From Blautia sp. (GTDB taxonomy: Bacteria > Bacillota > Clostridia > Lachnospirales > Lachnospiraceae), in NCBI GenBank assembly GCA_023667395.1, contig JAMPAC010000006.1:29810-93809 (forward strand): a stretch of 64,000 nucleotides of DNA, written 5' to 3'. Positions 1-8,684 of the stretch are shown piece after piece (positions within the stretch are counted from its first letter, which is position 1; each line of letters starts with the position of its first letter). The translations under genes and the position numbers were made by a program. The notes under the pieces were generated by a model. It had not been told where the DNA came from, did not search any database, and saw nothing but the letters and a program-made list of their open reading frames with translations.

Positions 1-976
1 GTTCCGAAACGAAAGTATGAATATGGGACTTTTGCAGGGTTTCCAGCATAAATTCCAGTATCTTCCTTTCATCATATCCAAATTCATTTTTATTAATCCA
101 GATCACATCGGATTCCCGGCGGAACCAGGTAAGCTGTCTCTTGGCAAAGTGCCTGGTGTCGCGTTTCAGGATTTCCACCGCCTGGTCATAGGTGTACTCT
201 CCCTCCAGATACGCCAGGATTTCTTTGTAACCCAGCCCCTGCATGGAGACCATGCCCCTGTGGCAGCCCATCTGGCGCAGGTTTTCCACTTCCGCTACCA
301 GGCCATTTTCCAACATTTCGTCTATGCGCTGTTCGATGCGCTCGTAGAGCCGCTCCCGCAGGTCGCTTAACACAAAATAGCAGGAGTTGTAGGCGCTCGG
401 TTTTTGCCGCTCCTGTTCGTTGTGCAGGGAGATCCTCTGTCCGGTCTGTCTGTGGTATTCCAGCGCCCGTATGGTGCGCTTGACATTGTTGGGGTGGATG
501 GCCTTTGCGGCTTCCGGGTCCGCCTCAAGGAGCATTTCGTGAAGCTTTTCCGCGCCCTCCCTGGCGGCCAGTTTTTCCAGATAAATGCGGTATTCGCCGT
601 CCTCTTCGTTTTCCGTAAAATCGATGTCACGCAGGATGGCCTGGATATAGAATCCGGTTCCCCCGGTGACAATGGGGATGTGTCCCCGGCCATAGATTTC
701 TGGCAGGATTTTTTTGCATCTTTCCTGAAAGGTAACCACGTTAAATGCTTCCCAGGGCTCCAGGATATCGATCATGTGGTGGGGGACGCCCCGCATTTCC
801 TCCGGGGCGATCTTCGCCGAGCCGATGTCCATGTGCCTGTAGACCTGCATGGAATCGGCGGAGATGATCTCCCCTCCCACGGCCTCCGCCAGCGCCAGGG
901 AAAGCCTGGTCTTTCCCACCGCCGTGGGGCCGGTCAGGACGATCATGGGGGGCTTTATGTATTTCTGGTCAAACAT
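1..976 (-). CDS. miaA: tRNA dimethylallyltransferase MiaA (C-terminus cut by window edge)
   Basis: Transfers a dimethylallyl group to N6 of A37 in tRNAs reading UNN codons, making the i6A that MiaB (encoded at 13.8-15.2 kb) then methylthiolates. The frame starts MFDQKYIKPP and shows the P-loop GPTAVGKT near residue 16, the SADSMQVYRHMDIGSAK segment, and VTGGTGFYIQAI, all diagnostic of MiaA. The ATG at 974-976 has an AGGAAG ribosome site just upstream. About 325 codons are visible and the frame runs off position 1 with no stop, so only the extreme C-terminus is missing. It is the last gene of a mutS-mutL-miaA series on minus; two hairpins (1014-1102) separate it from mutL. Confidence 0.95.
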   Translation of the reverse strand, partial: MFDQKYIKPPMIVLTGPTAVGKTRLSLALAEAVGGEIISADSMQVYRHMDIGSAKIAPEEMRGVPHHMIDILEPWEAFNVVTFQERCKKILPEIYGRGHIPIVTGGTGFYIQAILRDIDFTENEEDGEYRIYLEKLAAREGAEKLHEMLLEADPEAAKAIHPNNVKRTIRALEYHRQTGQRISLHNEQERQKPSAYNSCYFVLSDLRERLYERIEQRIDEMLENGLVAEVENLRQMGCHRGMVSMQGLGYKEILAYLEGEYTYDQAVEILKRDTRHFAKRQLTWFRRESDVIWINKNEFGYDERKILEFMLETLQKSHIHTFVSE

Positions 977-1013
977 GATATATACTTCCTTTCGAACCTC
1001 TCGGAATCAGGAT

Positions 1014-1102
1014 GAAGAATGCCCGGTTTTTGGGCATTCTTCGAGGCGGAACATAGATTTTCTTAGGCGGCGTCTTTTGACGCTTTAGAAAATCTTTCCG
1101 CC
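1014..1102 (-). repeat. Two-hairpin structured element, copy 1 (mutL-miaA intergenic)
   Basis: Reading minus, a long stem-loop begins directly after the mutL stop codon: outer stem GGCGGAA/TTCCGCC, core AGATTTTCT/AGAAAATCT with a three-base bulge (ATG) on the 3' side, inner stem GCGTC/GACGC. A second hairpin follows (1014-1042), GAAGAATGCCC/GGGCATTCTTC. The same architecture, with different outer and inner stems that still pair, occurs at 11361-11445. No clear U-run follows, so it may be an mRNA 3'-end or processing structure rather than a simple terminator. Confidence 0.75.
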
Positions 1103-1104
1103 TT

Positions 1105-3471
1105 TCACACGATTCTCTTAAACTTCCTGTCCATCTCCGCTTTCGTCATGGTGACGATGGTGGGTCTGCCGTGGGGGCAGTTGTAGGGGTTCTCCAGCGT
1201 CAGCAGTTCGTCGATCAGCGCCTCCGCCTCCGCAAGGCTGAGCAGGTTATTTCCCTTCACCGCCGCCTTGCAGGACATGGAGGCGATCTTCTCTTCTATG
1301 ACGCGGATATTGCCGAATGCAGTCCCGGCGGAAAGCTGGTCCAGCACCTCCAGGAACATTTCCCGCTCGTTGCAGCCGTAGAGATCCACGGGCACACTGC
1401 GCAGCGCGTACTCGCTGCCGCCAAAAGATTCTACCTCAAACCCCAGGGAGGCGAACACCTCCATGCTTTCCTTTAACACGGTCTCCTCCTGTCCGGTCAG
1501 GCTGACGATCACAGGCGGCATCAAGGTCTGGGAAACCACGTTTTTCTCATGATACTGTTTCATGAGCCGCTCGTAGTTTACTTTTTCATGGGCGGCGTGC
1601 TGGTCGATCATCATCAGTTTTTCCTCAAACTGTATCAGCCAGTAGGTCTCAAAGACCTGTCCGATGATCCGGAAACGGGAACGGTTGTCCACGGTAAGGA
1701 TCTTCTCCTCGAACAGGTTCAGCTGTGAGGCTGTGGTGGGGTCTGCCTGCGGCTGCGTTGATGGCGAAAATGACTGTCCCGATCCGTCTGCCGGATTTGG
1801 CGACCGCATGGTCTTCTCCCGGGACTGATCGGAAATCCGGTTCTCCGCGTCCATTCGCCCCGGGTAAAGTCCTCGTTCCCCACCTCCTGTCGATTTTACG
1901 CCCTGCTCTATATCTTCCGGCAATTCCGACGTCTCTGAAAAGAAGTCGTCCACTTCCGTTTCCGGCGCACTGCCCGACAATTCCTGACGCTCCGACGGAA
2001 TTCCGCCTGTACCACCCCTGTCTGACAGATCGGATGCGGACGCTGTCACTACGTTCCCTGCTGGTTTGCCGGGCGCCGTCATGACTCCGTTTTCTGCTGC
2101 GCCGACAGGCGCCGTTTCTGCAGCATCCCCTGAACTATCCGCCGCAGATGCAGGCTGTCCCGATGCCCCCGGAATATTTGTCGGAAACCCTGATTTTGCC
2201 GTGTTTTCTGTCATTTTCTGCGTAAAACCGCTTCTTTCATCCGGCTTTTCCGACATTTTCACCCTTTTCCAGACAGGATTCTGCATAAAATCCTGCATTT
2301 GCGGGTTCTGCAGCCTCTCCGCCGCCACCGCCTTATACCTGGTTTCTTCCTCCAGGCGGTAGCTTCCCGCACGGTTCCGCTCAAAGGGCTCCGGCGTGTG
2401 CTCCGCCTGAACCGCTTTCCGCTCCGCCTCCGCTGCGGCCTTTAATTCCCTGTCGCTTTCCAGGGAAGCCTCCGGTATCATCTCCCTGCCGCGCAGGGCG
2501 TCCCTCACCGTTTCCATCAGGTAATTGCTGAACGCGATCGGGTTGCTGAAACGCACATCCATCTTGGTGGGATGCACATTCACATCCACCCTGTCCGTAT
2601 CCATGGTGATGTGCAGGACGCAGAGGGGGAATTTGTGCTGCATCAGGTATTCCTTGTAGCCTTCTTCCACGGAGCGGGCCACCACGCTGCTGCGGATGAA
2701 CCTGCCGTTGATGAAATAAATCTCAAAATTGCGGTTGGAGCGCACCAGCACAGGTTTTCCCAGATATCCCTCCACATGAATGCCGTCCTTTTCCATCTGC
2801 ACCGGCACAAGGGAGGCCGCCACGTCCCGGCCGTAAATGCGGTAGATGACCTCTTTTAAATCCCCGTTTCCCGAGGTGTGGAACTTCATCTGGCTTCCCA
2901 CCAGCAGCTTAAAGGAAATGTCCGGCCTGGAGAGCGCCAGATGCTCCATCAGATCCACAATATATCCGCCCTCCGTGGCGGGCTGTTTCAAAAATTTTCT
3001 CCGCACGGGCGTGTTGAAAAAGAGGTTCCGCACCAGAAAGGTAGTTCCCTCCGGCGCGCCTACCTCCTCAAAGCCGGTCTCCCTTGCGCCCTCTAACAGG
3101 ATGCGGCTGCCTGCCACGCTGTCCGCGGTCTTGGTGATGACCTCCACCCTGGCCACCGCCGCGATGCTGGAGAGAGCCTCCCCCCGAAACCCCAGGCTGG
3201 AAATCCTGGTCAGGTCGGAGGCGTCCGTTATCTTGCTGGTGGCATGACGCAGAAACGCGGTGCGAAGCTGTTCCCGCTCCATTCCCGCGCCGTTATCCGT
3301 CACACGGATCAGTTCGATCCCGCCCTCCTTTATTTCCACCGTGACCGCCGAAGCCCCGGCGTCGATGGCATTTTCCACCAACTCCTTGACCACGCTGGAG
3401 GGGCGTTCCACCACCTCGCCGGCCGCGATCTTGTCTATGGTCTCCGAATCCAGAACATGTATCTGCGCCAT
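1105..3471 (-). CDS. mutL: DNA mismatch repair protein MutL (endonuclease type)
   Basis: Couples MutS mismatch recognition to strand incision. The N-terminal GHKL ATPase shows ENAIDAGA, DNGAGM, RHATSKI and GFRGEAL within the first 100 residues. Residues about 340-590 are a long variable linker rich in Ser, Gly and Glu. The C-terminal domain carries the metal-dependent nicking motif DQHAAHEKVNYE and the accompanying SCKAAVKGNN and CPHGRPT motifs, as in Gram-positive MutL that works without MutH. At 788 aa it is longer than usual because of the linker. It lies 150 bp downstream of mutS, same strand, so probably co-transcribed. Confidence 0.97.
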   Translation of the reverse strand: MAQIHVLDSETIDKIAAGEVVERPSSVVKELVENAIDAGASAVTVEIKEGGIELIRVTDNGAGMEREQLRTAFLRHATSKITDASDLTRISSLGFRGEALSSIAAVARVEVITKTADSVAGSRILLEGARETGFEEVGAPEGTTFLVRNLFFNTPVRRKFLKQPATEGGYIVDLMEHLALSRPDISFKLLVGSQMKFHTSGNGDLKEVIYRIYGRDVAASLVPVQMEKDGIHVEGYLGKPVLVRSNRNFEIYFINGRFIRSSVVARSVEEGYKEYLMQHKFPLCVLHITMDTDRVDVNVHPTKMDVRFSNPIAFSNYLMETVRDALRGREMIPEASLESDRELKAAAEAERKAVQAEHTPEPFERNRAGSYRLEEETRYKAVAAERLQNPQMQDFMQNPVWKRVKMSEKPDERSGFTQKMTENTAKSGFPTNIPGASGQPASAADSSGDAAETAPVGAAENGVMTAPGKPAGNVVTASASDLSDRGGTGGIPSERQELSGSAPETEVDDFFSETSELPEDIEQGVKSTGGGERGLYPGRMDAENRISDQSREKTMRSPNPADGSGQSFSPSTQPQADPTTASQLNLFEEKILTVDNRSRFRIIGQVFETYWLIQFEEKLMMIDQHAAHEKVNYERLMKQYHEKNVVSQTLMPPVIVSLTGQEETVLKESMEVFASLGFEVESFGGSEYALRSVPVDLYGCNEREMFLEVLDQLSAGTAFGNIRVIEEKIASMSCKAAVKGNNLLSLAEAEALIDELLTLENPYNCPHGRPTIVTMTKAEMDRKFKRIV

Positions 3472-3621
3472 ATTGTCCTCTCTTTACTTTCTCTTTTTCC
3501 AACGGGGTGTCACTATGCCGTCAAATCGCAGTTGCGCTCACAGGCCGCGGGATGTCAGGCACATACAGTCAGGCGTCTCACCATGAATGATATTTCATTT
3601 CTTTCTTCAACACCCATTACA

Positions 3622-6315
3622 TCAATGCTGCACTTCCGTGCCATTCCAGCGGTTCTTCAACTTATTCTGGAGCCGATACAGCGCATTCAACGCGTCGATG
3701 GGCGCCATGGTATTGATCTCCAACTCCATCAGTTCCTTTATCACATCCTCATCCGTCACCGTGTCAAAAAGTGACATCTGTGCCAGATCCACTTCATCCA
3801 GTTTAGGCTGCTTCTTAGGTCTGCCCTCACCTTTCACATCAACGGAAATGCTCTGCACCTTCTCCGTGATATCGTTATCGCTAAGCTGCTCCGCAATCTC
3901 TTTCGCCCTGTCGATAACCATATCCGGCACCCCCGCCAGTTTTGCCACCTGGATGCCGTAACTGCGGTCGGCCCCGCCCTTGATGATCTTTCTTAAGAAG
4001 ATGATATCGTCCCCGCACTCCTTCACTGCAATGCAGTAATTGTTCACATTGCTCATCTTGCCTTCCAGTTCCGTCAGTTCATGATAGTGAGTGGCAAAAA
4101 GGGTCTTTGCGCCCAGCAGCTTCCGGTTGCTGATATGCTCGATCACCGCCCAGGCAATGCTCAGGCCGTCAAAAGTGGAAGTTCCCCGCCCAATCTCGTC
4201 CAGGATCAGCAGGCTGTCTGCGGTGGCGTTCCGCAGGATATTGGCCACCTCGTTCATCTCCACCATAAAGGTGGACTGACCGCTGGCCAGGTCGTCGGAA
4301 GCCCCCACCCGGGTGAAAATCCTGTCCACAATGCCGATATTGGCGCTCTTTGCAGGCACAAAGCAGCCGATCTGGGCCATCAGCACGATCAGCGCCGTCT
4401 GCCGCATGTAAGTGGATTTCCCCGCCATGTTGGGGCCCGTGATGATGCTGATACAATGGCTGCTGTTGTCCAGGAAGGTATCGTTGGCAATAAAAAGGTC
4501 GTTGGTGATCATCTGCTCCACCACCGGATGCCGTCCGTCCCTGATATCGATGATCCCCTTGCCGTTCAGCTTCGGCCTCACATAATGATTCCGCTCCGCC
4601 ACCAGGGAAAGGGAGGCGTACACATCCAACTTCGCAATGGCCTTTGCGGTCTTCTGGATCCGTTCCAGTTCCATGGCGATGGACTCCCTGATCTTGCAGA
4701 ATAAGTCGTACTCCAGCGCGGTCAGCTTGTCCTCCGCGTTTAAGATGGTATCTTCCAGTTCTTTCAGGCGGGGGGTGGTATAACGCTCCGCATTGGCAAG
4801 GGTCTGCTTGCGGATATAATCCTCCGGCACCATATCCTTGTAGGAATTGGTGACTTCAAAATAGTAGCCGAAAACTTTGTTAAATTTTATTTTCAGGTTC
4901 TTAATGCCCGTGCGCTCCCTGTCCTGCTCCTCCAGTTCCGCCAGCCACTGCTTTCCGTCGCGCTTGGCGCTCCTCAACATATCCACGGTCTCATCAAACC
5001 CGTCCTTTATCATGCCGCCCTCGCGGATGGTGATGGGCGGATCCTCCTCTATGGAGGCCCGGATCAGCTGAAAAATATCCTCCAGACTGTCAATATCCGC
5101 ATCGATCCCTTTCAGTTCCTCTTTTGTAAACTCCCTCAGAACCGTTTTGATATGAGGAAGCATCTCAAGGGAATTGCGGAAAGCGATGAAATCCCTTGGA
5201 TTGGCCGTTTTATAGGTCACCTTGCTGAGCAGCCGCTCCAGATCGTAGACAGGGTTCATGTACTCCCTGATCTCGTCCCTGGACACGCTGTCCTGATTCA
5301 GTTCCTCGATGGCGTCCAGACGCTTCTCCATCTCCTCTTTGTCGATCAGGGGCTGCTCGAGCATGCTCCGCAGCAGTCTGCCCCCCATGGCCGTGCGGGT
5401 CTTGTCCAGGACCCATAAAAGGGAACCCCGCTTCTGCTTTTCCCGGAGGGTTTCCGTCAGTTCCAGGTTACGCCTGGTGGAACTGTCCAGCAGCATGTAT
5501 TTGCTGGTCAAATAGGGGTAAATATGGGTAAAATGCTCCAGATCCGTCTTCTGGGTCTCATGGAGATACTGCAGCAGCGCCCCCGCCGCAAGGATCCCCA
5601 CCGGAAATTCCTCAATTCCCAGCCCCATCAGCGTATTGACCTTAAAATGCTTTAACAGCACCCTCTTACAGCCCTCGTCGTCAAAAAGATGGGGCTCCAG
5701 CGCGTTGACGGAAATGTGATACCTGCCCCGCAGTTCCTCCACCTCAAAGCCGCTGACCAGGAACGCTTCGTTGCAGATGATCTCCGATGGCTCATATTTC
5801 ATCAGTTCGTCGTTCAGCTTCCGCAGGTCATCCACCTCTGTCAGGTAATAGTCGCCGGTGGTCACGTCCGCCACGGAAATGCCGATCTTTGTCGGGGTGT
5901 AGGTGATGCACATAAGGAAATTGTTCTTGGATTCCTCCAGGGCCTGCACATTCAGGTTTGTCCCGGGGGTGACGATCCGCACCACGTCCCTCTTTACCAG
6001 CCCCTTTGCCAGCCTGGGATCCTCCATCTGTTCACAGATGGCGACCTTATATCCCCTGTTGACCAGTTTGGTCAGATAGCCTTCCACCGCATGATAGGGA
6101 ACCCCGCACATGGGCGCCCGCTCCTCCAGCCCGCAGGCCTTACCGGTGAGCGTAAGTTCCAGTTCCTTCGTGACGATCAGGGCGTCGTCAAAGAACATTT
6201 CATAAAAATCGCCCAGACGGTAAAAAAGGATACAATCCGGATATTGTTTTTTTGTCTCCATGTACTGCTGCATCATGGGGGTAAGGTCTTCCACTGGAAT
6301 CCGCTGTTCCGGCAT
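3622..6315 (-). CDS. mutS: DNA mismatch repair protein MutS
   Basis: Recognises mismatches and small loops in newly replicated DNA and recruits MutL. The mismatch-contacting Phe-X-Glu motif lies in GDFYEMF near residue 40. The Walker A GPNMAGKSTYMRQ (about residue 625), the Walker B region LILDEIGRGTSTFDG and the C-terminal helix-turn-helix dimer region are all present. At 897 aa it has the normal MutS1 length. First gene of the mutS-mutL-miaA series. The leader region contains an inverted repeat (AAGGCAAATGC/GCATTTGCCTT, about 6342-6376), which may terminate upstream transcription. Confidence 0.98.
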   Translation of the reverse strand: MPEQRIPVEDLTPMMQQYMETKKQYPDCILFYRLGDFYEMFFDDALIVTKELELTLTGKACGLEERAPMCGVPYHAVEGYLTKLVNRGYKVAICEQMEDPRLAKGLVKRDVVRIVTPGTNLNVQALEESKNNFLMCITYTPTKIGISVADVTTGDYYLTEVDDLRKLNDELMKYEPSEIICNEAFLVSGFEVEELRGRYHISVNALEPHLFDDEGCKRVLLKHFKVNTLMGLGIEEFPVGILAAGALLQYLHETQKTDLEHFTHIYPYLTSKYMLLDSSTRRNLELTETLREKQKRGSLLWVLDKTRTAMGGRLLRSMLEQPLIDKEEMEKRLDAIEELNQDSVSRDEIREYMNPVYDLERLLSKVTYKTANPRDFIAFRNSLEMLPHIKTVLREFTKEELKGIDADIDSLEDIFQLIRASIEEDPPITIREGGMIKDGFDETVDMLRSAKRDGKQWLAELEEQDRERTGIKNLKIKFNKVFGYYFEVTNSYKDMVPEDYIRKQTLANAERYTTPRLKELEDTILNAEDKLTALEYDLFCKIRESIAMELERIQKTAKAIAKLDVYASLSLVAERNHYVRPKLNGKGIIDIRDGRHPVVEQMITNDLFIANDTFLDNSSHCISIITGPNMAGKSTYMRQTALIVLMAQIGCFVPAKSANIGIVDRIFTRVGASDDLASGQSTFMVEMNEVANILRNATADSLLILDEIGRGTSTFDGLSIAWAVIEHISNRKLLGAKTLFATHYHELTELEGKMSNVNNYCIAVKECGDDIIFLRKIIKGGADRSYGIQVAKLAGVPDMVIDRAKEIAEQLSDNDITEKVQSISVDVKGEGRPKKQPKLDEVDLAQMSLFDTVTDEDVIKELMELEINTMAPIDALNALYRLQNKLKNRWNGTEVQH

Positions 6316-6471
6316 CTTTGGTACACTCCTGTTCTAAATTTAAAGGCAAATGCACAACGTTTTGCGCATTTGCCTTAATTTTACCACAAAATATTGTGTT
6401 TGTAAATCGGCGGGGGTTTTAAAATTTTCTTATCTGCTCGTAAATGCTCCATCCTCACGGTGGTAACAATG

Positions 6472-6727
6472 TCAGAACAGATCACTGTGACTTCCTGTCC
6501 TTGTCAGATACAATATAATATCTTTTTCTCTAAGTTCATAGACCAGTAACCAATCTGGCGTGATATGTCACTCCCTGCATCCGGAATAATCACCTGATAA
6601 TCCATGATCCTTATACTTTGGCGGAAGTACTTTTCCCTCTATCAACAGCCGAATGACTTCTTCCAGAAGCCTGATATCATATCCTCTGCGAACAACCCTT
6701 TTATAATCTTTTTAAAGAGCGCACCAT
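6472..6727 (-). pseudogene. YafQ-family mRNA interferase toxin, disrupted
   Basis: Sits immediately 3' of the RelB/DinJ antitoxin gene, where the toxin normally lies. One frame reads KDYKRVVRRGYD, then LPPKYKDHGLSGDYSGCRE, stop, then HITPDWLLVYEL and LTRTGSHSDLF, which is a full YafQ body. Two lesions break it. First, the only start (ATG 6725-6727) is out of frame with the body across an A-run and reaches a stop after eight codons. Second, a TGA at 6568-6570 replaces the residue before HITPDW, usually Cys in the family. The catalytic His/Asp region is otherwise preserved, so decay looks recent. Selenocysteine is not a good explanation because the frameshift is independent. Confidence 0.85.
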
Positions 6728-6729
6728 AC

Positions 6730-7011
6730 CTAATCGTCCGCATTCAGATCCTCCATCAGTTCTTCTACCGTATTAAAAGGGCGGCTTAAATGCCTGCGCT
6801 CCCTGACATCCTTAATTGCCTGCCTGGTTTCCTCGTTATATTTTTCCATGCCTGCCCTTGTCACCTTAAAGGGAATACACTGCTCTCTTAAGGCTTGCTT
6901 CACAAACATAATAACAGCATTGGAAAAACTTAAACCAAAATCAGCAAATAATTCATCCGCTTCTTGTTTCAATTCTTTATCCATTCTCAATGTTACATTT
7001 GTACTTTCCAT
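6730..7011 (-). CDS. RelB/DinJ-family antitoxin (orphan, toxin broken)
   Basis: A 93-aa protein with the ribbon-helix-helix start MESTNVTLRMDKELKQEADELFADFGLSFSNAVIM typical of DinJ/RelB antitoxins, which bind DNA as dimers and wrap the toxin with their C-terminal half. The C-terminal part contains the recurrent RPFNTVEELMEDL-type tail. The ATG follows AGGAGG with eight-base spacing. A consensus promoter and a palindrome lie upstream (7036-7082), fitting autoregulation. Its downstream toxin is a pseudogene, so today this is probably a free-standing repressor or anti-addiction antitoxin. Confidence 0.9.
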   Translation of the reverse strand: MESTNVTLRMDKELKQEADELFADFGLSFSNAVIMFVKQALREQCIPFKVTRAGMEKYNEETRQAIKDVRERRHLSRPFNTVEELMEDLNADD

Positions 7012-7035
7012 GCATAATACCTCCTTTCTCGTAAC

Positions 7036-7082
7036 ATTATAAGCATTTGCACATCATTTGTCAAATATACTATGTGCAAATG
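7036..7082 (-). promoter_or_regulatory. Promoter and palindromic operator of the DinJ-like antitoxin
   Basis: On minus there is a perfect TTGACA (-35, complement of 7059-7064), a 17-base spacer and a perfect TATAAT (-10, complement of 7036-7041). A 10-bp perfect inverted repeat, CATTTGCACA at 7044-7053 and TGTGCAAATG at 7073-7082, straddles the -35 region. The placement fits an operator for the ribbon-helix-helix antitoxin encoded just downstream; that link is inferred. Confidence 0.75.
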
Positions 7083-7173
7083 AATCCTTTTCAGCAACAA
7101 TTCACATTTTTTAGGGTGGCTATCTAAAATATTACTATCAACCATTTCTTAAATTTTCACGTTCATTTTGTTA

Positions 7174-7632
7174 TTACAATTTATATTCTTTCAGGAAATC
7201 GATATATTTTTCCTCGTTTTTTTCCTCTGCCCAGTATTCTATAGTATCTAATACATATTTTTGATTCCCTATATCCGATTCTTTCAGTTCTTCCATAAAA
7301 ATATTTTTAAATTGAGGATACCAGTAAATGAAAATCCGCAGTATCTCCAGAAAACATTCCTCAGCCTTTTCTTCCTGTAGAATCCTGATATGCGCAATGA
7401 TGTTCCTGGCTGCATCCCTGGGAGTATGCTCAACAATCCTGCAGATCACCTCTGTCACAAATTCATTTTGTTCACATGTAAGCGCCCTGTCGTAGTATAG
7501 TCTCATAATATCGGGTATATCTTCAACGGCTGCTTCCTTTTCTATGCCACTGCAAAATTGATTCATGATATATACGCCTTCCGGCTCCTTTTTCGCCTCA
7601 TACGCATTTCTATATTCCATTTCCCTGTTCAT
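7174..7632 (-). CDS. Hypothetical all-helical protein, possibly Imm30-like immunity protein
   Basis: A 152-aa soluble, acidic, mostly helical protein with no signal peptide or membrane segment. The stretch from about residue 70 (HTPRDAARNIIAHI...LEILRIF) resembles HEAT-like or Imm30-type immunity proteins of polymorphic toxin systems; this is a weak family impression only. The start ATG has AGGAAAGG about ten bases upstream. No toxin gene accompanies it. It sits alone between the DinJ-like antitoxin and a GNAT gene, in a run of accessory genes. Confidence 0.5.
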   Translation of the reverse strand: MNREMEYRNAYEAKKEPEGVYIMNQFCSGIEKEAAVEDIPDIMRLYYDRALTCEQNEFVTEVICRIVEHTPRDAARNIIAHIRILQEEKAEECFLEILRIFIYWYPQFKNIFMEELKESDIGNQKYVLDTIEYWAEEKNEEKYIDFLKEYKL

Positions 7633-7763
7633 AAATATAGACCTTTCCTTTTCATCAGAGCAGCTGGTAAATTCAGCACTGATAGTATCATCGTAAAAGA
7701 TATAAGCGAAAAGGAGACCTGAAATGCTGAAACAGCAATTTTGTCCGCCCTCTAAATCTGATT

Positions 7764-8288
7764 TTACTCCAAATCCATTGTGTAAAATTTTGCCTTGAAT
7801 GTTTGAGTGCCATCAAGTTTTGTATATTCCCCATAATGGTCAAATTTCAATCCACATTTTTCCATAACTTTTCCTGAACGGGGATTATCTACTGCGTGGT
7901 CTGAACATATCTTTTTTATGCCGAGTTTTCTGTATGCAAATTCGATAATAGCTTTCATAGCTTCCGTGCAATATCCTTCGTGCCAATAATCATAATGAAG
8001 ATTATATCCTATACCCCAATAATCTTTCATTTGTGCATTGGGACCTATACCCCCTGTTCCGATTACTTTATTTTCTTCTTTCAAAACAAATGCCCAATTC
8101 CACTCTTTTTCGTCAACAAGCGTGGAATTTATCCAGTCTATGATTTGACCGATATCAGAATATGTGGAATATGCCATATACTTTGTAACTCTTTCATCAC
8201 TGTTCCAACTGAAACAGGCTTCTGCATCATCAAGTGTTATAGGACGCAAAATCAACCTGTCTGTTTCAATGATTGGTTCCTTGGACAT
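7764..8288 (-). CDS. GNAT N-acetyltransferase, RimJ/RimL type
   Basis: A 174-aa acetyl-CoA-dependent acetyltransferase. It opens with the typical ETDRLILRPITLDDAEACF of the Acetyltransf_3 group. The acetyl-CoA region (IGYNLHYDYWHEGYCTEAMKAI) and the C-terminal NPRSGKVMEKCGLKF are as in RimJ/RimL relatives. Substrate not predictable: ribosomal protein N-terminus or small molecule. The ATG at 8286-8288 is preferred over an in-frame TTG five codons upstream because GGAGG sits eight bases before it. Confidence 0.88.
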   Translation of the reverse strand: MSKEPIIETDRLILRPITLDDAEACFSWNSDERVTKYMAYSTYSDIGQIIDWINSTLVDEKEWNWAFVLKEENKVIGTGGIGPNAQMKDYWGIGYNLHYDYWHEGYCTEAMKAIIEFAYRKLGIKKICSDHAVDNPRSGKVMEKCGLKFDHYGEYTKLDGTQTFKAKFYTMDLE

Positions 8289-8360
8289 TATCAATTCCTC
8301 CAATGCTTTGTAATTTTTCTTAATTCGACCATTGTGAGTCCTTTTCCACTATATAGCATC

Positions 8361-8517
8361 GTAACAGTTCAGACAGGGCACTGAACTGTTACGAGAATGC
8401 ACACAAAACGCAAAAAATGCATTTTGGCGCCCACAAGTCTCGCAAAATTGCCGGGCGATTACAATCGCCCTGGGAATGCAATTTTGACTTCGCGGGAGGG
8501 GCTGTCTGAATTGTTAC
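8361..8517 (+). repeat. MITE-like structured repeat, copy 1
   Basis: A 157-bp element bounded by near-perfect terminal inverted repeats, GTAACAGTTCAGACAG at the left and its complement (one mismatch) at the right. Inside are three hairpins: AACAGTTCAG/CTGAACTGTT directly at the left end, AAAACGC/GCATTTT, and CAAAATTG/CAATTTTG with a GC-rich apical extension. A second copy in inverse orientation lies at 27960-28099. It encodes no protein. The left end can pair either with the adjacent internal copy of its complement or with the far right end. Confidence 0.8.
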
Positions 8518-8557
8518 ATATCATCTATAACAACTCTGAAAAATGTCTCTGGTACAG

Positions 8558-8586
8558 TTGACAATGTATCTCCACTTTGTTACAAT
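8558..8586 (+). promoter_or_regulatory. Plus-strand promoter of the predicted antisense RNA
   Basis: TTGACA at 8558-8563, a 17-base spacer, and TACAAT at 8581-8586: close to consensus. No plus-strand protein gene follows. Transcription from here runs into the 3' end of the small hydrophobic minus-strand ORF and ends at the shared hairpin at 8643-8682. Confidence 0.75.
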
Positions 8587-8592
8587 ATCCAT

Positions 8593-8684
8593 AGAAAAGG
8601 TGCTACCGTATAGCAACGGTTCGCCTCAGTTATTGGTTAATCAAAAAAGCAACCTACTTTAGCGAGTGGCGGTTGCTTTTTTGA
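8593..8684 (+). ncRNA. Predicted antisense antitoxin RNA
   Basis: Roughly 90 nt, inferred from the strong promoter at 8558 and the bidirectional terminator. The last 40 nt are complementary to the 3' end of the toxin mRNA, including its last ten codons. Near its 5' end it carries CGGTTCGCCT (8617-8626). The same ten bases occur in the 5' leader of the opposing toxin mRNA (complement of 8877-8886). Convergent short RNAs sharing a terminator are the layout of type I toxin-antitoxin loci such as par/Fst and TxpA/RatA. Ends are estimates. Confidence 0.55.
8643..8682. terminator. Bidirectional terminator shared by toxin mRNA and antisense RNA
   Basis: Twelve-base perfect stem AAAAAAGCAACC/GGTTGCTTTTTT with a 16-base loop. 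It has T-runs on both strands and so can terminate transcription in both directions. The toxin reading frame enters the stem and stops inside the loop side, at 8654-8656. Confidence 0.85.

Noticed and set aside
6568-6570. TGA in the YafQ remnant as selenocysteine codon
   Set aside because: A conserved Cys-like position is tempting, but an independent frame break lies upstream and no selenocysteine insertion hairpin follows the TGA.
7724-7801. 25-codon plus-strand ORF with a good AAAAGGAG site
   Set aside because: It overlaps the GNAT gene end, has no promoter or composition support and no recognisable product.
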